Shown here piece after piece: positions 42,803-52,146 of a stretch of 64,000 nucleotides of DNA. The stretch lies in NCBI GenBank assembly GCA_003166865.1, contig PMUP01000097.1, positions 62,001 through 126,000 of the forward strand, read 5' to 3'. The translations under genes and the position numbers were made by a program. This stretch comes from Bryobacterales bacterium. GTDB taxonomy: Bacteria > Acidobacteriota > Terriglobia > Bryobacterales > Bryobacteraceae. Numbering within the stretch: the stretch's first letter is position 1; the number at the start of each line of letters is the position of its first letter. Below the pieces are notes generated by a model. That model saw only the letters and a program-made list of their open reading frames with translations, searched no databases and was not told where the DNA came from.

Positions 42803-43709
42803 GTACATCGTGCGCGCGTTCTATTACGCCGCAATCCATCTAATGTTCGCGTCGATTGTCTCGCTCGCGGCTTTGGCTCTCACATCGGTCCCGCGGGGCA
42901 GCGCCACCACGAAATATTGGATTTGGACGGCCACATCGGTCAATTTCTTTTTGCCGGTGGGCGCGATTCTCGACCGATTGTGGGCAACGCATCTCTCCTG
43001 GGCGCGACCGCTCGGGATCATCGGCGGAGAGATCCATGACATCCTTCAAAACGCCGCGGTCGCCGCGCTGCTGGGCGTAGTGTGGTTGCTGGGGGCGACC
43101 CTCATGCTAGTGCGGCTCTGTTGGCGGATACGCGCCGAACGCCGCGGCACTCGTGAGGAGCGGCCGGGGTTCCTCGCGCATGGCGTACCGGTACAGTTTG
43201 CCGCCGACGGGCAGGGTCCGGAGATGGCCGGGGTTCTGCGTCCCCGGATCTCGCTTCCCGACGGAATTGACAGGTTGTTGAGCGAACCTGAGATCAACGC
43301 CGTCCTCATCCACGAACTGACCCACGCTAGAAGGCGCGACAACCTGACACGCCTTATTTACGAAGCAGGCCTTTGTGTGCTGTGGTTTCATCCGCTCGTC
43401 TGGCTGGCCGGATCTCGTCTTGCCTTGTATCGGGAGCTCTCCTGCGACGAACCCGTGATTCAGAGCGGCCATGGAGGAGACCTGGTTTCCGCACTCACGA
43501 AACTGGCCAATCCGGAAGGGACTCTCTTGCAACAGACCACCGCGTCGTCGTTTCTAAGCCATCGTCTGGCCCGGTTGGCTGCCTCTCAGCCTCAACAAAC
43601 GTGCCGGGCTCAGAGCACACTAATGACCGCGGTGTTCGCAGCCGTGTTCCTGGCGGGCGCTTTTGAAACGGTAGCGCATACCGCTTGTTGTTTTTTCGGA
43701 AAGGGGTAA
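42795..43709 (+). CDS. BlaR1-like M56 membrane metallopeptidase, short form
   Basis: A 304-residue membrane protein with several membrane segments and the M56 zinc motif HELTHARRRDN (HExxH), followed by LWFHPLVWLAGSRLALYREL and SCDEPVI. It ends about residue 300 with a last hydrophobic segment and has no C-terminal sensor domain such as a penicillin-binding domain. It thus lacks an obvious ligand-binding part. It is partnered with the BlaI repressor it overlaps. Confidence 0.88.
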   Translation: MPEYIVRAFYYAAIHLMFASIVSLAALALTSVPRGSATTKYWIWTATSVNFFLPVGAILDRLWATHLSWARPLGIIGGEIHDILQNAAVAALLGVVWLLGATLMLVRLCWRIRAERRGTREERPGFLAHGVPVQFAADGQGPEMAGVLRPRISLPDGIDRLLSEPEINAVLIHELTHARRRDNLTRLIYEAGLCVLWFHPLVWLAGSRLALYRELSCDEPVIQSGHGGDLVSALTKLANPEGTLLQQTTASSFLSHRLARLAASQPQQTCRAQSTLMTAVFAAVFLAGAFETVAHTACCFFGKG

Positions 43710-43716
43710 TACTCGT

Positions 43717-44910
43717 TTGAAATTCCTGCTGCTTACGCTCGCTTTTAGTTTTGTCGCATTCGCCCAGAGCCCGCCGGCGTCACGTTCAGTGGATCTAAAA
43801 GCGGCCGACGGCACGCCGCTGAAGGCCACCTACTTTGCCGCGCCAAAGCCTGGCCCCGGGGTGTTGCTTTTACACCAGAGCAACCGGGACCGCAAGTCAT
43901 GGTACGGGGAAGCAGCGCAGCTTGCGGCGGCTGGCTTCAACACCGTCACGTTGGACATGCGTGGATCCGGCGAGAGCGGCGGCAAGCGTGGAGATTTTAA
44001 ACGCATGCCTGAAGATGTTGACACGGCGCTGGAGTTTTTGATGTCGCAGCCTGGGGTAGATCGCCAGGTAATTGGCCTCGGTGGAGCAGGCTGGCTCGGC
44101 GTTACCTATTCTGTGGAGGCGGCCCGCCGGCATCCTAAGGACATAAAGTCGCTGGTCTTGATGTCGGGTGAGACTGGTCGCGATGGTCTTCAATTTTTGC
44201 ATCAGGCAGCCCAATTGCCCGAGCTGTTCGTGTTTTCCGACGAAGACGAATATCCACCAACGCAAGACGCCATGAAACTGCTTTACCTCTCGGCATCCAG
44301 TCCCAGCAAGAAACTGGTGCACTACTCGGCTGCCGAGGATGCGCCGTGGCGGTGGTACGAGACGTCCGATGCAGCCAGGGTTCCCGCTCACGGCGGCCAT
44401 GGGACGGATGTGTTCCAGGTGCACCCTGAGCTGCCCGGGATCATCGTGCAATGGTTTGTCACTACATTGATCAAGACGCCCGGTCACGCACCAGCCGACA
44501 GTCTGGCAGCGGCGGCGCTCCTGAACCAGCTTCAGAATCCCGGCGGAGCGGTCGAGGTAAAGCAGCAACTGGTCGAAGCTCGAAAAACAGATCCGCAGGC
44601 GCAGTTGTGGCCGGAGGTTGCCGTGGACATCATCGGCGAGGACTACCAGCGCGTCGGAGACATCAAGGCGGCAATCGAAATCTTCAAGCTCAATCTGCTG
44701 GCCTATCCGGATTCGGCCGACGCACATTCCAACCTTGCCGATGCATATTTGGCGGACGGGCAGAAGGACCTGGCGCGGCAGTGTGCCGAAAAAGCTTTGG
44801 CGATGCTCGATTCTCATCGGGCGCCCTTATCTTCGTGGTCCGATACCGAGGAGCGTCGCGGCGAGATTCGCCACAGCGCGGAGCAGACGCTGGCACAAGC
44901 GACCAAATAA
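43717..44910 (+). CDS. Exported dienelactone-hydrolase-like protein with TPR tail, nucleophile missing
   Basis: A 397-residue protein with TTG start (AAGGGG upstream) and a signal peptide (LLLTLAFSFVAFAQ). Residues 25-250 have the alpha/beta-hydrolase order: PGVLLLHQSNRDRKSWYG, TLDMRGSGES, elbow IGLGGAGWLGV, His near PAHGGHGTD. Relatives read G-A-S-x-G-G at the elbow. Here the serine is glycine (G-A-G-W-L-G), so hydrolysis by this mechanism is unlikely. Residues 300-390 contain one or two TPR repeats (AIEIFKLNLLAYPDSADAHS, NLADAYLADGQKDLARQCAE). It follows the M56 gene by 7 bp. Confidence 0.8.
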   Translation: MKFLLLTLAFSFVAFAQSPPASRSVDLKAADGTPLKATYFAAPKPGPGVLLLHQSNRDRKSWYGEAAQLAAAGFNTVTLDMRGSGESGGKRGDFKRMPEDVDTALEFLMSQPGVDRQVIGLGGAGWLGVTYSVEAARRHPKDIKSLVLMSGETGRDGLQFLHQAAQLPELFVFSDEDEYPPTQDAMKLLYLSASSPSKKLVHYSAAEDAPWRWYETSDAARVPAHGGHGTDVFQVHPELPGIIVQWFVTTLIKTPGHAPADSLAAAALLNQLQNPGGAVEVKQQLVEARKTDPQAQLWPEVAVDIIGEDYQRVGDIKAAIEIFKLNLLAYPDSADAHSNLADAYLADGQKDLARQCAEKALAMLDSHRAPLSSWSDTEERRGEIRHSAEQTLAQATK

Positions 44911-45929
44911 TGAAGCATTCACGAAGCGGTTTGCTATCAGCGATGCTCATCTCCGCAATCGCCGCCTCCGGCCGGCAAGTAGCGAGCGCCGCTTCTCCCG
45001 CGGACATAGTTTTCGCGCAGCCCGGCCAGCTCGTTTCCGTCAACGGATTTCGGCTGAATCTCTATTGCACGGGGAGCGGCTCGCCCACGGTCGTCTTCGA
45101 TTCCGGATGGGGAGACTGGGCGCCCGCGTGGTCGAAGGTGCAGCCAGAGATCGCCAAATGGACGCGCGCCTGCAGCTATGACCGTGCCGGCACGGGATTC
45201 AGTGATCCCGGTCCCATGCCGCGTACCAGCGTGCACATCGCCCGCGAGCTACGCACTGCGCTTCACCATGCCGGCATCGGCGGGCCCTACATTCTGGTCG
45301 GATCCGCCTTCGGCGGCGACAACGTGCGCACGTTTGCGGACCTGTACATGGGCGAAGTTGCGGGGCTGGTATTGGTTGACGCCGATCCCACCGACGTCGA
45401 ACCGGAGTCAATGCGAGAAGAGGAACATCGAGCACATGCTGGGATTCCTTCCGACTTGCGCGATTGTCGTAACGGGATTGCCGAACACAGGCCACAACAG
45501 ACCTGTGCTCAGCAGTTTTTCTTTCGCGGTTTGCCGGAAGCAGCGTGGTCTCCGGAATTGAACGCCAAAGTATTGGAGATCGCGCAGACCAAGGTTGCCA
45601 TGTATGACGCTTATTCTTCAGAAATGGAACAAACAGCGTCGGACGAAACCTATCTGCAACAGCACCGCCGCTCGTTCGGCTCGCGCCCCATCCGCGTGCT
45701 CACCTCGGGAAACCACGGCGTCGGCCACCTGGAGACTAAGCCTCCGGACACTCCGAAGCACCTCAAATATGAGCAGGAGACCACGCTGGCCGAGACGCGC
45801 TGGCTCGAGCTATCTTCCAATGCTAAACAGATCTTCGCTCACAATAGCTCGGAATACATCCAGTTTGACGAGCCGGAGACGGTGATTAACGCCATCCGTG
45901 AAGTGTATGACCAGACAAGAAGACCGTAG
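44910..45929 (+). CDS. Exported alpha/beta-hydrolase-fold protein, nucleophile missing
   Basis: A 339-residue protein starting ATG 44910, overlapping the previous stop by one base, with signal peptide (LLSAMLISAIAASGR). It follows the hydrolase pattern: LNLYCTGSGSPTVVFDSGWG, ACSYDRAGTGFSDPG and elbow ILVGSAFGGDNVR. Relatives have G-H-S-F-G-G. Here the nucleophile is alanine (G-S-A-F-G-G, codons GGA TCC GCC TTC). The final His region reads TSGNHGVGHLE. It is the second consecutive hydrolase-fold protein lacking its serine. A binding or sensing role is possible. Confidence 0.82.
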   Translation: MKHSRSGLLSAMLISAIAASGRQVASAASPADIVFAQPGQLVSVNGFRLNLYCTGSGSPTVVFDSGWGDWAPAWSKVQPEIAKWTRACSYDRAGTGFSDPGPMPRTSVHIARELRTALHHAGIGGPYILVGSAFGGDNVRTFADLYMGEVAGLVLVDADPTDVEPESMREEEHRAHAGIPSDLRDCRNGIAEHRPQQTCAQQFFFRGLPEAAWSPELNAKVLEIAQTKVAMYDAYSSEMEQTASDETYLQQHRRSFGSRPIRVLTSGNHGVGHLETKPPDTPKHLKYEQETTLAETRWLELSSNAKQIFAHNSSEYIQFDEPETVINAIREVYDQTRRP

Positions 45930-46050
45930 CTGCTTACTGCTACTGAAGAACCCGCGCAAACCAATTTCTTGCGCAATCGAGATGCCAGCGTCGCTACGCT
46001 CCGACGGTGTTCGGGATCATCCTGGAATGCCGTTCGCAATCATCCCGGGT

Positions 46051-47628
46051 TCAGCGTTCGGCTTCGCCATCACGCAGCTTGTATCGCAGAACCTTTCCCG
46101 CAGCCGTCTTGGGCAATTCCGTCAGGAATTCGATGCGGCGTGGATACTTATATGGCGTGATTCGCTGTTTCACGAAGGCCTGGAGTTCACTGGCCAATTC
46201 CGCTCCCCCGGCATAGCCCTCCCGCAGGACTACGAATGCTTTCGGCGTGTGAAGTCCTGTTTCTTCCTCGAACGCAACCACGGCGGCTTCCAAAACACAG
46301 TGGTGTTCAACCAGCGTGCACTCGACTTCAATCGGCGAGACCCACTGACCCGATACCCGAAACATGTCGTCCGATCTACCGGCGTACCAATAGTAGCCAT
46401 CCTCGTCGACAATGTACTTGTCTCCGGTGAAGAACCAGCGCCCGCGCATGCGCTCCCGGGTCAAAGCGTGGCGATTCCAGTAGCATTGTGCGGTGCTGGG
46501 GCCGGCCACCAGCAAATCTCCGATAGCGCCGGGTGGCACGGGTTGGTCCGCATGGTCGAGAAGCGCAAGTTCATAGCCCGGCACCGCCTGTCCCGTACTT
46601 CCTGCGCGAACTTGTCCTGCCCGCGCCGAAAGATAGATGTGCAACATCTCCGTCGATCCGATGCCATCCAGAATCTCGACGCCGAAGCACTCTTTCCAAC
46701 GGCGAAAGATTTCCGCGGGCAGCGGCTCGGCGGCCGAAGCCGCTAAACGAACGGACCGTAAATCATAGGCCGCTCTTTGCTCGGCCTCCTGTAGCATCGC
46801 TGCGTAGAGCGTCGGCACCGAGAAGAAGAGCGTCGGACGATTCTCCTGCGCGGTATCTAGAATCGCTTTTGCGTATGGCTTGCCTGGATATAAGATCGTC
46901 GTCGCGCCCACGTGAAATGGGAACATCAGTCCGTTGCCCAGACCATAAGCATGAAAGAGCTTGGAGGAGGAGAACGTTACATCGTCTGCTTGAATATCCA
47001 GCACGCCGCGAGCGTAGCACTCGCAACAATTGACCCAGCCGTGATGCATGTGCACGGCAGCTTTCGGCCGGCCCGTGCTGCCGGACGTCCAAAGCCAGAA
47101 GGCAGCATCGTCCTTCCTCGTGGGCGCCGCCTCCAGCTTCGGCGACCCGTCCTTCAACAATTGATTCCACGGGATGTAGCCGTCCGCGGGCTCTCCGCAT
47201 ACGATCACGTTCGAGCAATAACGCTGCCCCGCGAGCGCCGGCCCAAATTCAGCGAGAAGTGTCGAGTGGACGATCGCAAGCCGGGCTCGACTCTCCTCGA
47301 GGAAATATGCGTAATCGCTGGACCGCAACGCGGTGCTTGTCGGCACCGCCACGGCGCCAATTTTCATCGTGCCGAAGTACGCAACCGCGAACTCCGGGAT
47401 GTCAGGCAGTACCAAAAGGACTCGTTGCTCTTCTTGTAGTCCCAGATTGAGCAACCCGTTGCCGACACGATTAACCTGCTCGGCAATTTCGCCATACGTA
47501 AGCCGCCGATCGCTGCACATGATCGCGGTCTTTTCACCACGGCCCTCGCGGAAGTGCCGGTCTACGAAATGGTCGACGAGATTATATCGATCCGGAAGGT
47601 CGAATCCTGGTAAAGAGCTTGTAAGCAT
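46051..47628 (-). CDS. Benzoate-CoA ligase family protein
   Basis: A 525-residue AMP-forming acyl-CoA ligase: benzoate + ATP + CoA gives benzoyl-CoA, the substrate of BoxAB. Family text: NLVDHFVDRHFREGRGEKTA, FWLWTSGSTGRPKAAVHMHH (P-loop), SSKLFHAYGLGNGLMFPFHV, DGIGSTEMLHIYLS, WFFTGDKY and YAGRSDDMFRVSGQWVSPIE. The catalytic Lys lies in LPKTAAGKVLRYKLR. ATG 47628 follows the peptidase stop by 37 bp; the frame is open upstream but overlaps that gene. The box genes lie 5-9 kb away on the other strand. Close relatives use 2-aminobenzoate or hydroxybenzoates, so the substrate is probable rather than certain. Confidence 0.88.
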   Translation of the reverse strand: MLTSSLPGFDLPDRYNLVDHFVDRHFREGRGEKTAIMCSDRRLTYGEIAEQVNRVGNGLLNLGLQEEQRVLLVLPDIPEFAVAYFGTMKIGAVAVPTSTALRSSDYAYFLEESRARLAIVHSTLLAEFGPALAGQRYCSNVIVCGEPADGYIPWNQLLKDGSPKLEAAPTRKDDAAFWLWTSGSTGRPKAAVHMHHGWVNCCECYARGVLDIQADDVTFSSSKLFHAYGLGNGLMFPFHVGATTILYPGKPYAKAILDTAQENRPTLFFSVPTLYAAMLQEAEQRAAYDLRSVRLAASAAEPLPAEIFRRWKECFGVEILDGIGSTEMLHIYLSARAGQVRAGSTGQAVPGYELALLDHADQPVPPGAIGDLLVAGPSTAQCYWNRHALTRERMRGRWFFTGDKYIVDEDGYYWYAGRSDDMFRVSGQWVSPIEVECTLVEHHCVLEAAVVAFEEETGLHTPKAFVVLREGYAGGAELASELQAFVKQRITPYKYPRRIEFLTELPKTAAGKVLRYKLRDGEAER

Positions 47629-47665
47629 CCCGTCCAATCTGCCCGCTATTCGAAAGTAAGTCGGA

Positions 47666-48289
47666 TCATTGCTTGACGGCGCTGCCGAACTTCGGTCCAC
47701 TTCCGCCGCAATGGACGTACCCGAGCTGCAGAGCCGGCAGACGCAGAGCCCAACTCGGCTGGGCGCCCGCATGACCGGAAGGTGGATACTTCGAAACTGC
47801 GGTGAGAGCCTCCGTCAGATCGTTTAAACTCAGATCGCTCCTGGCTAGGGCGCAGCCGGCCCAGGCATCCGCGCGCAGCTCCGGCGTCCAGCCGCTCTTC
47901 ATCCAGCTAGCTGGGTAAACTTCGTCCAGAGCATGGCCGTATTCGTGGGCGATGATCGCGATGATGGCGCCATCACCATACTTGTCATAGACCGCCGTGA
48001 AGAACTGTGGCGCGTACACAAACTTCGCCTGATCGGCCGTTACCACCAGCATGGCATTGGGCGCGGTGGCGTTGCGGAATATCGCGATCTGAGGGCACTT
48101 CGGCGAGCAAGTTGGCGACAGCGCAGCGTTCATGCGTCCGGCCAGTTGCATAGCGTCGCCGGTGGGGCGCTCATCGGCTTTAGCATCGTAGGAAGAAGCG
48201 CCGGACCCTAGCGCGCACAAAACTTCCGCGCTTGCGCTGAAGGAGAAAAGGAACGCGCAGAGGAGTCCCACGCTAAACGTTGTCCCCAT
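47666..48289 (-). CDS. Secreted zinc metallopeptidase-like protein (HExxH)
   Basis: A 207-residue exported protein (signal LLCAFLFSFSASAEV). The core reads AIIAHEYGHALDEVYPASWM, then WTPELRADAWAGCALARSDL. The HEYGH zinc-binding motif and ELRADAW downstream, where a third acidic ligand is expected, suggest a gluzincin-like peptidase. Relatives assigned to a specific family are not clear to me. Four other cysteines may form disulfides. Its ATG shares a base with the stop of the MFS-spermidine synthase gene upstream, so it is in that operon. Confidence 0.7.
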   Translation of the reverse strand: MGTTFSVGLLCAFLFSFSASAEVLCALGSGASSYDAKADERPTGDAMQLAGRMNAALSPTCSPKCPQIAIFRNATAPNAMLVVTADQAKFVYAPQFFTAVYDKYGDGAIIAIIAHEYGHALDEVYPASWMKSGWTPELRADAWAGCALARSDLSLNDLTEALTAVSKYPPSGHAGAQPSWALRLPALQLGYVHCGGSGPKFGSAVKQ

Positions 48290-50829
48290 CAGAACGTGCG
48301 GTGTGGCCGCCCAATCAATTCATGCAACGCGTTCACGCCCGCGCCACTTCCCACCAGCAAGTCGTCGGGAAACTTGCGGTACGACAAAACCTCGCGATAA
48401 ACCTGCGGAGCGGACACCGAGTTCAGCGCCAGTCCCGCCATGTACTGCAAGCGCATATTCAGATCGTCATTGATCTGAGCGTTGGCTAACATCGGCGCAA
48501 GGTCTGAGGCGCGGCCCGCGTAGGTTGCGAGCAAATCAACGGCAGAATGGAACTCGACGCCGGCCAGCGACGCCGACACCGCGGAGTAGCTGGGCTGGTC
48601 CAGACGCCGCTGCAGCGCATCCATATTGATGCTTGCCCCGGGATTAATGGTCGCCCCGTCCGCACTTCCCAGTAGCACCAGGTCGTACCCGTCGCCGTTC
48701 AAGTAGTTGCTCCAGACCGTCGCGTTGGGAAAGACGCTGAAGAAAGTCGCCAGCTCGGTTTTGACGGTTTCCTCGTCGCTCTCGTAAATCGGCAGCCATT
48801 GCGCGGCTACTCCACCCGGATTCAAATGCCGCTTGACCAACTCATAATATTCCCGGGAGTACAGCGTCGACGTGCCCTTCACCCACGGATGGATCGGATC
48901 GGTGGTGATGACGTCAAACTTCTCCGGTGTGATCAGGATATAGTGCCGGGCGTCGTCGTAGACCACGCGGGCGCGCGGGTCGCGCAGCACGTGGTTATTC
49001 TCTTTACCGAAAAACTCATCGGAGGCGGGCGGAATCAAAGGCTCCAATTCGCAAATCACGATACTCTGGACCTCGGGGTAGGGAACGAAAGCTCCGGATG
49101 TGACTCCCGCGCCGAACCCGACCACCAATACCGAACGGGGCGCAGCATTCATCAGCGCCGGCAAGTGTCCCATCATGCGTTGCAGGCGCATGTCGAGCAG
49201 GGCCGACGAGGCCTCCGATTTTCCGCTCACGTAGAAAAATCTCTGATCGCCTCGCTCCGTGATCACCACCGATGAATTGAGTCCCTCGCCCACGAACACG
49301 GGAGTGGTCTGGGCATCGGTGGCACGATATAGGCCTCGCAAAATAGGCGCGACGCGGCGGCCATACGCGATGGCCTGCCATGGAACGGCGCCCACGGTTG
49401 CGCCCAAGCCCCACGCCAGCACGGCTGCGCAAACCAGCGCGCCTGCAAACGCCATGCGGTTACCCGATGTGGCTTTCCTCGAAACCACCGGCACAACCGC
49501 AACCACCGCGGCCGCTGCCGCCAACCAGATCAATACCTGTTGAGAGCCTTGCGTTCCGATAGCGGGAATCAGCAGCAGACTGAAAGCCAGCGCGCCCACA
49601 ATGGACCCGGCGGTATTGGCCGCGTACACCTCGCCGGTCAATCGTCCGGGATCCTCCCGGTTCGCCGCCGCAGCGGCTAGCGCCAATGGAAAGCTCGCGC
49701 CCCACAGCAGCGTTGCCGGGAAAATGGCGCGTATGCAGCGCGTCAGGTCCAGATCGAAATTGAGCCAGGGATTAATCGCGAGCCACGGATCGACCGGCCA
49801 CCAGGGCAGCACATACGCCAGCGTAAAGGCGGTCCAGGCGATCGCGAGGGCCAGCAGGATCTGGCAGCCGGCCAGCGCTAATTTTGGATCGGGCACGCGA
49901 CGGGCTAAGAAAGAACCGGCGCCGCTGCCAGCCCACAGGCCGGTGAGAAACACGGCCAGAATAATCGAGAAGGTGTAAACCGTCGCGCCCAGCAGCAGCG
50001 AGAGCAGGCGCGTCCACACCACTTCGGCGCCCAGGGCGGTCAGTCCGGAAAACGCAATCGCCGCGTAAACGAACATCACGCCCGGCGCGCGCGTCACCCG
50101 TGTGCCGCGTTCCTCGCCCGGCCAGCGCCCGGTCTGGCTCGCCAGCGCCAGTGCGAGCAATGCCACTCCAACATTGATTGCCGCGGCGGTATACGTCGCG
50201 AAAGCCATGTCGTGCACGCGCAAGAGATAGAACCCGGCAAGAACGCAGCCAGCTACCGCGCCAGCGACGTTGGCGCTATAAAGCAGGCCCAGCCAGGAGA
50301 CGCCTCTGGGCGTGGTTTCCACCCAGCGGGCGATGGCGGGAAGCGAGGCGCCCATCAGAAAAGCAGGAGGAAGCAGGCATGCCGCGCAAACCACGCCGCG
50401 CAGCACCAGTCCCGTTAACCCGGTGCTTGCACCCGCAACGTAAATGCGTGCGATCAAGGGGACGCCGAACAGCGCGATGATCCCGAACGCCGCGACCCCC
50501 AACTCCAGAAGCGCGTAGACGCGCATGGGATGATGCCGCATTGAAACCAGCCTCGGCAAAGCGGCGCTGCCCAGACACAGTCCGCCCATGTAGGCCGCGA
50601 GAAGTAATCCCAGCGATACGGCCGAGGAGCCGATCACCAGTTGCAACAACTGAAACCAGACGATCTCGTAAATCAGCGCGGCGCAACCACTGCCGGCAAA
50701 CAACAGGAGCCAGGGAACCAGATAGCGGTAGCCGCGCTCAACTGCTGGGGTTTCGGCCTGGACCGGTTTGGTTTCGCCCGCCTTGGCTTCCGAAGCTTCC
50801 CGCCGCATCACTGACGAGCGTCTGGACAT
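48289..50829 (-). CDS. Fused MFS-like membrane protein/spermidine synthase-like protein
   Basis: An 846-residue fusion. Residues 35-490 have about 12-14 membrane segments, beginning LVPWLLLFAGSGCAALIYEI. Residues 540-760 form a spermidine-synthase-like Rossmann fold: MGHLPALMNAAPRSVLVVGF, GAGVTSGAFV, ICELEPLIPPA, ARVVYDDARHYILITPEKFD, VITTDPIHPWVKGTSTLYSR. GFGAG and the acidic CELE are the methylthioadenosine/SAM-type site. The DxxH-like DPIHP replaces the usual DSTDP. The true activity of this fusion family is uncertain. It follows the DUF3179 selenoprotein by 48 bp. Confidence 0.88.
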   Translation of the reverse strand: MSRRSSVMRREASEAKAGETKPVQAETPAVERGYRYLVPWLLLFAGSGCAALIYEIVWFQLLQLVIGSSAVSLGLLLAAYMGGLCLGSAALPRLVSMRHHPMRVYALLELGVAAFGIIALFGVPLIARIYVAGASTGLTGLVLRGVVCAACLLPPAFLMGASLPAIARWVETTPRGVSWLGLLYSANVAGAVAGCVLAGFYLLRVHDMAFATYTAAAINVGVALLALALASQTGRWPGEERGTRVTRAPGVMFVYAAIAFSGLTALGAEVVWTRLLSLLLGATVYTFSIILAVFLTGLWAGSGAGSFLARRVPDPKLALAGCQILLALAIAWTAFTLAYVLPWWPVDPWLAINPWLNFDLDLTRCIRAIFPATLLWGASFPLALAAAAANREDPGRLTGEVYAANTAGSIVGALAFSLLLIPAIGTQGSQQVLIWLAAAAAVVAVVPVVSRKATSGNRMAFAGALVCAAVLAWGLGATVGAVPWQAIAYGRRVAPILRGLYRATDAQTTPVFVGEGLNSSVVITERGDQRFFYVSGKSEASSALLDMRLQRMMGHLPALMNAAPRSVLVVGFGAGVTSGAFVPYPEVQSIVICELEPLIPPASDEFFGKENNHVLRDPRARVVYDDARHYILITPEKFDVITTDPIHPWVKGTSTLYSREYYELVKRHLNPGGVAAQWLPIYESDEETVKTELATFFSVFPNATVWSNYLNGDGYDLVLLGSADGATINPGASINMDALQRRLDQPSYSAVSASLAGVEFHSAVDLLATYAGRASDLAPMLANAQINDDLNMRLQYMAGLALNSVSAPQVYREVLSYRKFPDDLLVGSGAGVNALHELIGRPHRTF

Positions 50830-50877
50830 TCCCTCATCAGTTTAGCTCGCAAGGACGGGTGATGCCGGTCATCGAAG

Positions 50878-52131
50878 TCATCTTGTACTGTTCCCCCAAA
50901 TCGTCGTCTTGGGATTGTAATTCCTCCAGTCGAACCAATAGTCTTTGAGCATGGGAATGCGCTCGAGGCACGCGCCTTTTGCTTTCCCAGAGGTGGCGCA
51001 GCCCTGGAAGTTCCATTCGCTGCCGGTTGCCGCATCCATCATTAGAGCGCTCGGCGGCAGCCCGCCAGGTTTGTTCGCGGTCATGCGATAGAAATCGGGC
51101 ACGCCATCCTCGCCGGGGATTCGGTCGCGGAACGCCCGGACGGATTGCCCATCCGGACCCGCTACAATCAGCACCGGCTCGGCTCCCACGTAACTCTTGA
51201 CCAGCTTCTCCTTGATGACCCGGTCATAGAGAAACGCCCGGCTGGCGCCAGAGTCCTGAATTCCCAGGATTAAATCGCGCGACTGCATTCCATGCTCGGG
51301 AAACTGGATGACGGCCGCCCGATGCGCCATGCGCACATCCCAATCCTTGGCCTCGTATTCGGAGGCGTACTTCGATACTTCCTTGAGCACCGTGCCCCCA
51401 GGCTCTTCCGCTTTCCAAGTCGCGAAAGTAAGCTCATCGGAGAGTACCAGGGTGAGCTGCCGGCCCTTCAGCGGACCAGAGATGGCAAGGCCGCTGATCT
51501 GCTGCCAATAGCTCCCTGTCTCCTCGTCGCGCATGAGGAAGTTCTGATTGTTGATGCCGGCCAGATGAAACGTCAGCCGCCGGCCATCCACATCTCTCAT
51601 CCACACCAGACCGGTGTGACAGAGCGTTCAATACGTCGCAGCCAGCGCCGTCCCTCCGACCACGTCGTTGACGATATGGTGGTAACCCATTTCGCGGATC
51701 GGGTAGGCGCGCGCGCTGCCGCCGATCTTTACCACGATCAGCTTGTCATCGTTATCGAGCTTTACGTCAGTAGCCGCGGCGAATGTGGGATGTTCAACCT
51801 GGTGGAACATCAGGTCTTCGTATACATTCACGCGCGCCAGCACCGCCAGGACGCACACCAACATGGCGCCCGCTGCCGCCAACATGCGCCGCCACATTTG
51901 AGCTTGTGCGCGCCAGTACGCAATCGCAGCCGCCACAGCCGCCAGCGCTGACACCACGGTGAGTGCGGGCCGAAAGCGGGAAACCGCGAGCGCCGCCGTC
52001 AGCTCCCGCGCTCCCTGGGCGCGGAACGGCCGGATGACGTACAAGGGGTACGCGACCGCGACCAAGGACACAGCCAGGCAGGCCAGCAATACGAGAATCC
52101 ACCGTCGGTCCGAACGTTTCATGTCGCTCAT
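50878..52131 (-). CDS. Membrane-anchored DUF3179 selenoprotein (UxxC), read through UGA
   Basis: Read as one gene of 417 residues with an in-frame UGA (51630-51628) as selenocysteine 168. Three membrane segments (about 12-32, 55-72, 83-100) precede a periplasmic DUF3179 domain: YHHIVNDVVGGTALAATY, then U-T-L-C-HTGLVW. Relatives have CxxC here, as in TYCPLC. After the UGA the frame continues for 249 residues with family text (GCATSGKAKGACLERI, YWFDWRNYNPKTTIWG). A 6-bp hairpin with loop GGUCU lies 15 nt past the UGA. It is 15 bp behind the AhpD-like selenoprotein. Without readthrough one gets two fragments (51628-52131 and 50878-51606). Function of DUF3179 is unknown. Confidence 0.88.
51602..51618 (-). 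promoter_or_regulatory. Bacterial SECIS hairpin of the DUF3179 gene
   Basis: CACACC-GGTCT-GGTGTG on the minus strand: six perfect pairs plus a flanking T-G wobble, five-base loop. The loop begins 15 nt after the UGA. GGUCU is the apical-loop sequence of the E. coli fdhF SECIS recognised by SelB. Distance, stem length and the guanines at the loop start fit the bacterial consensus. Confidence 0.88.
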
Positions 52132-52146
52132 TTTCTCACACTCGGC

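Noticed and set aside
51606-51630. Reading the DUF3179 gene as a pseudogene broken by a nonsense mutation
   Set aside because: The UGA sits exactly at the conserved Cys codon, the frame is intact on both sides, and a SECIS-type hairpin with GGUCU loop follows. The neighbouring gene shows the same pattern.
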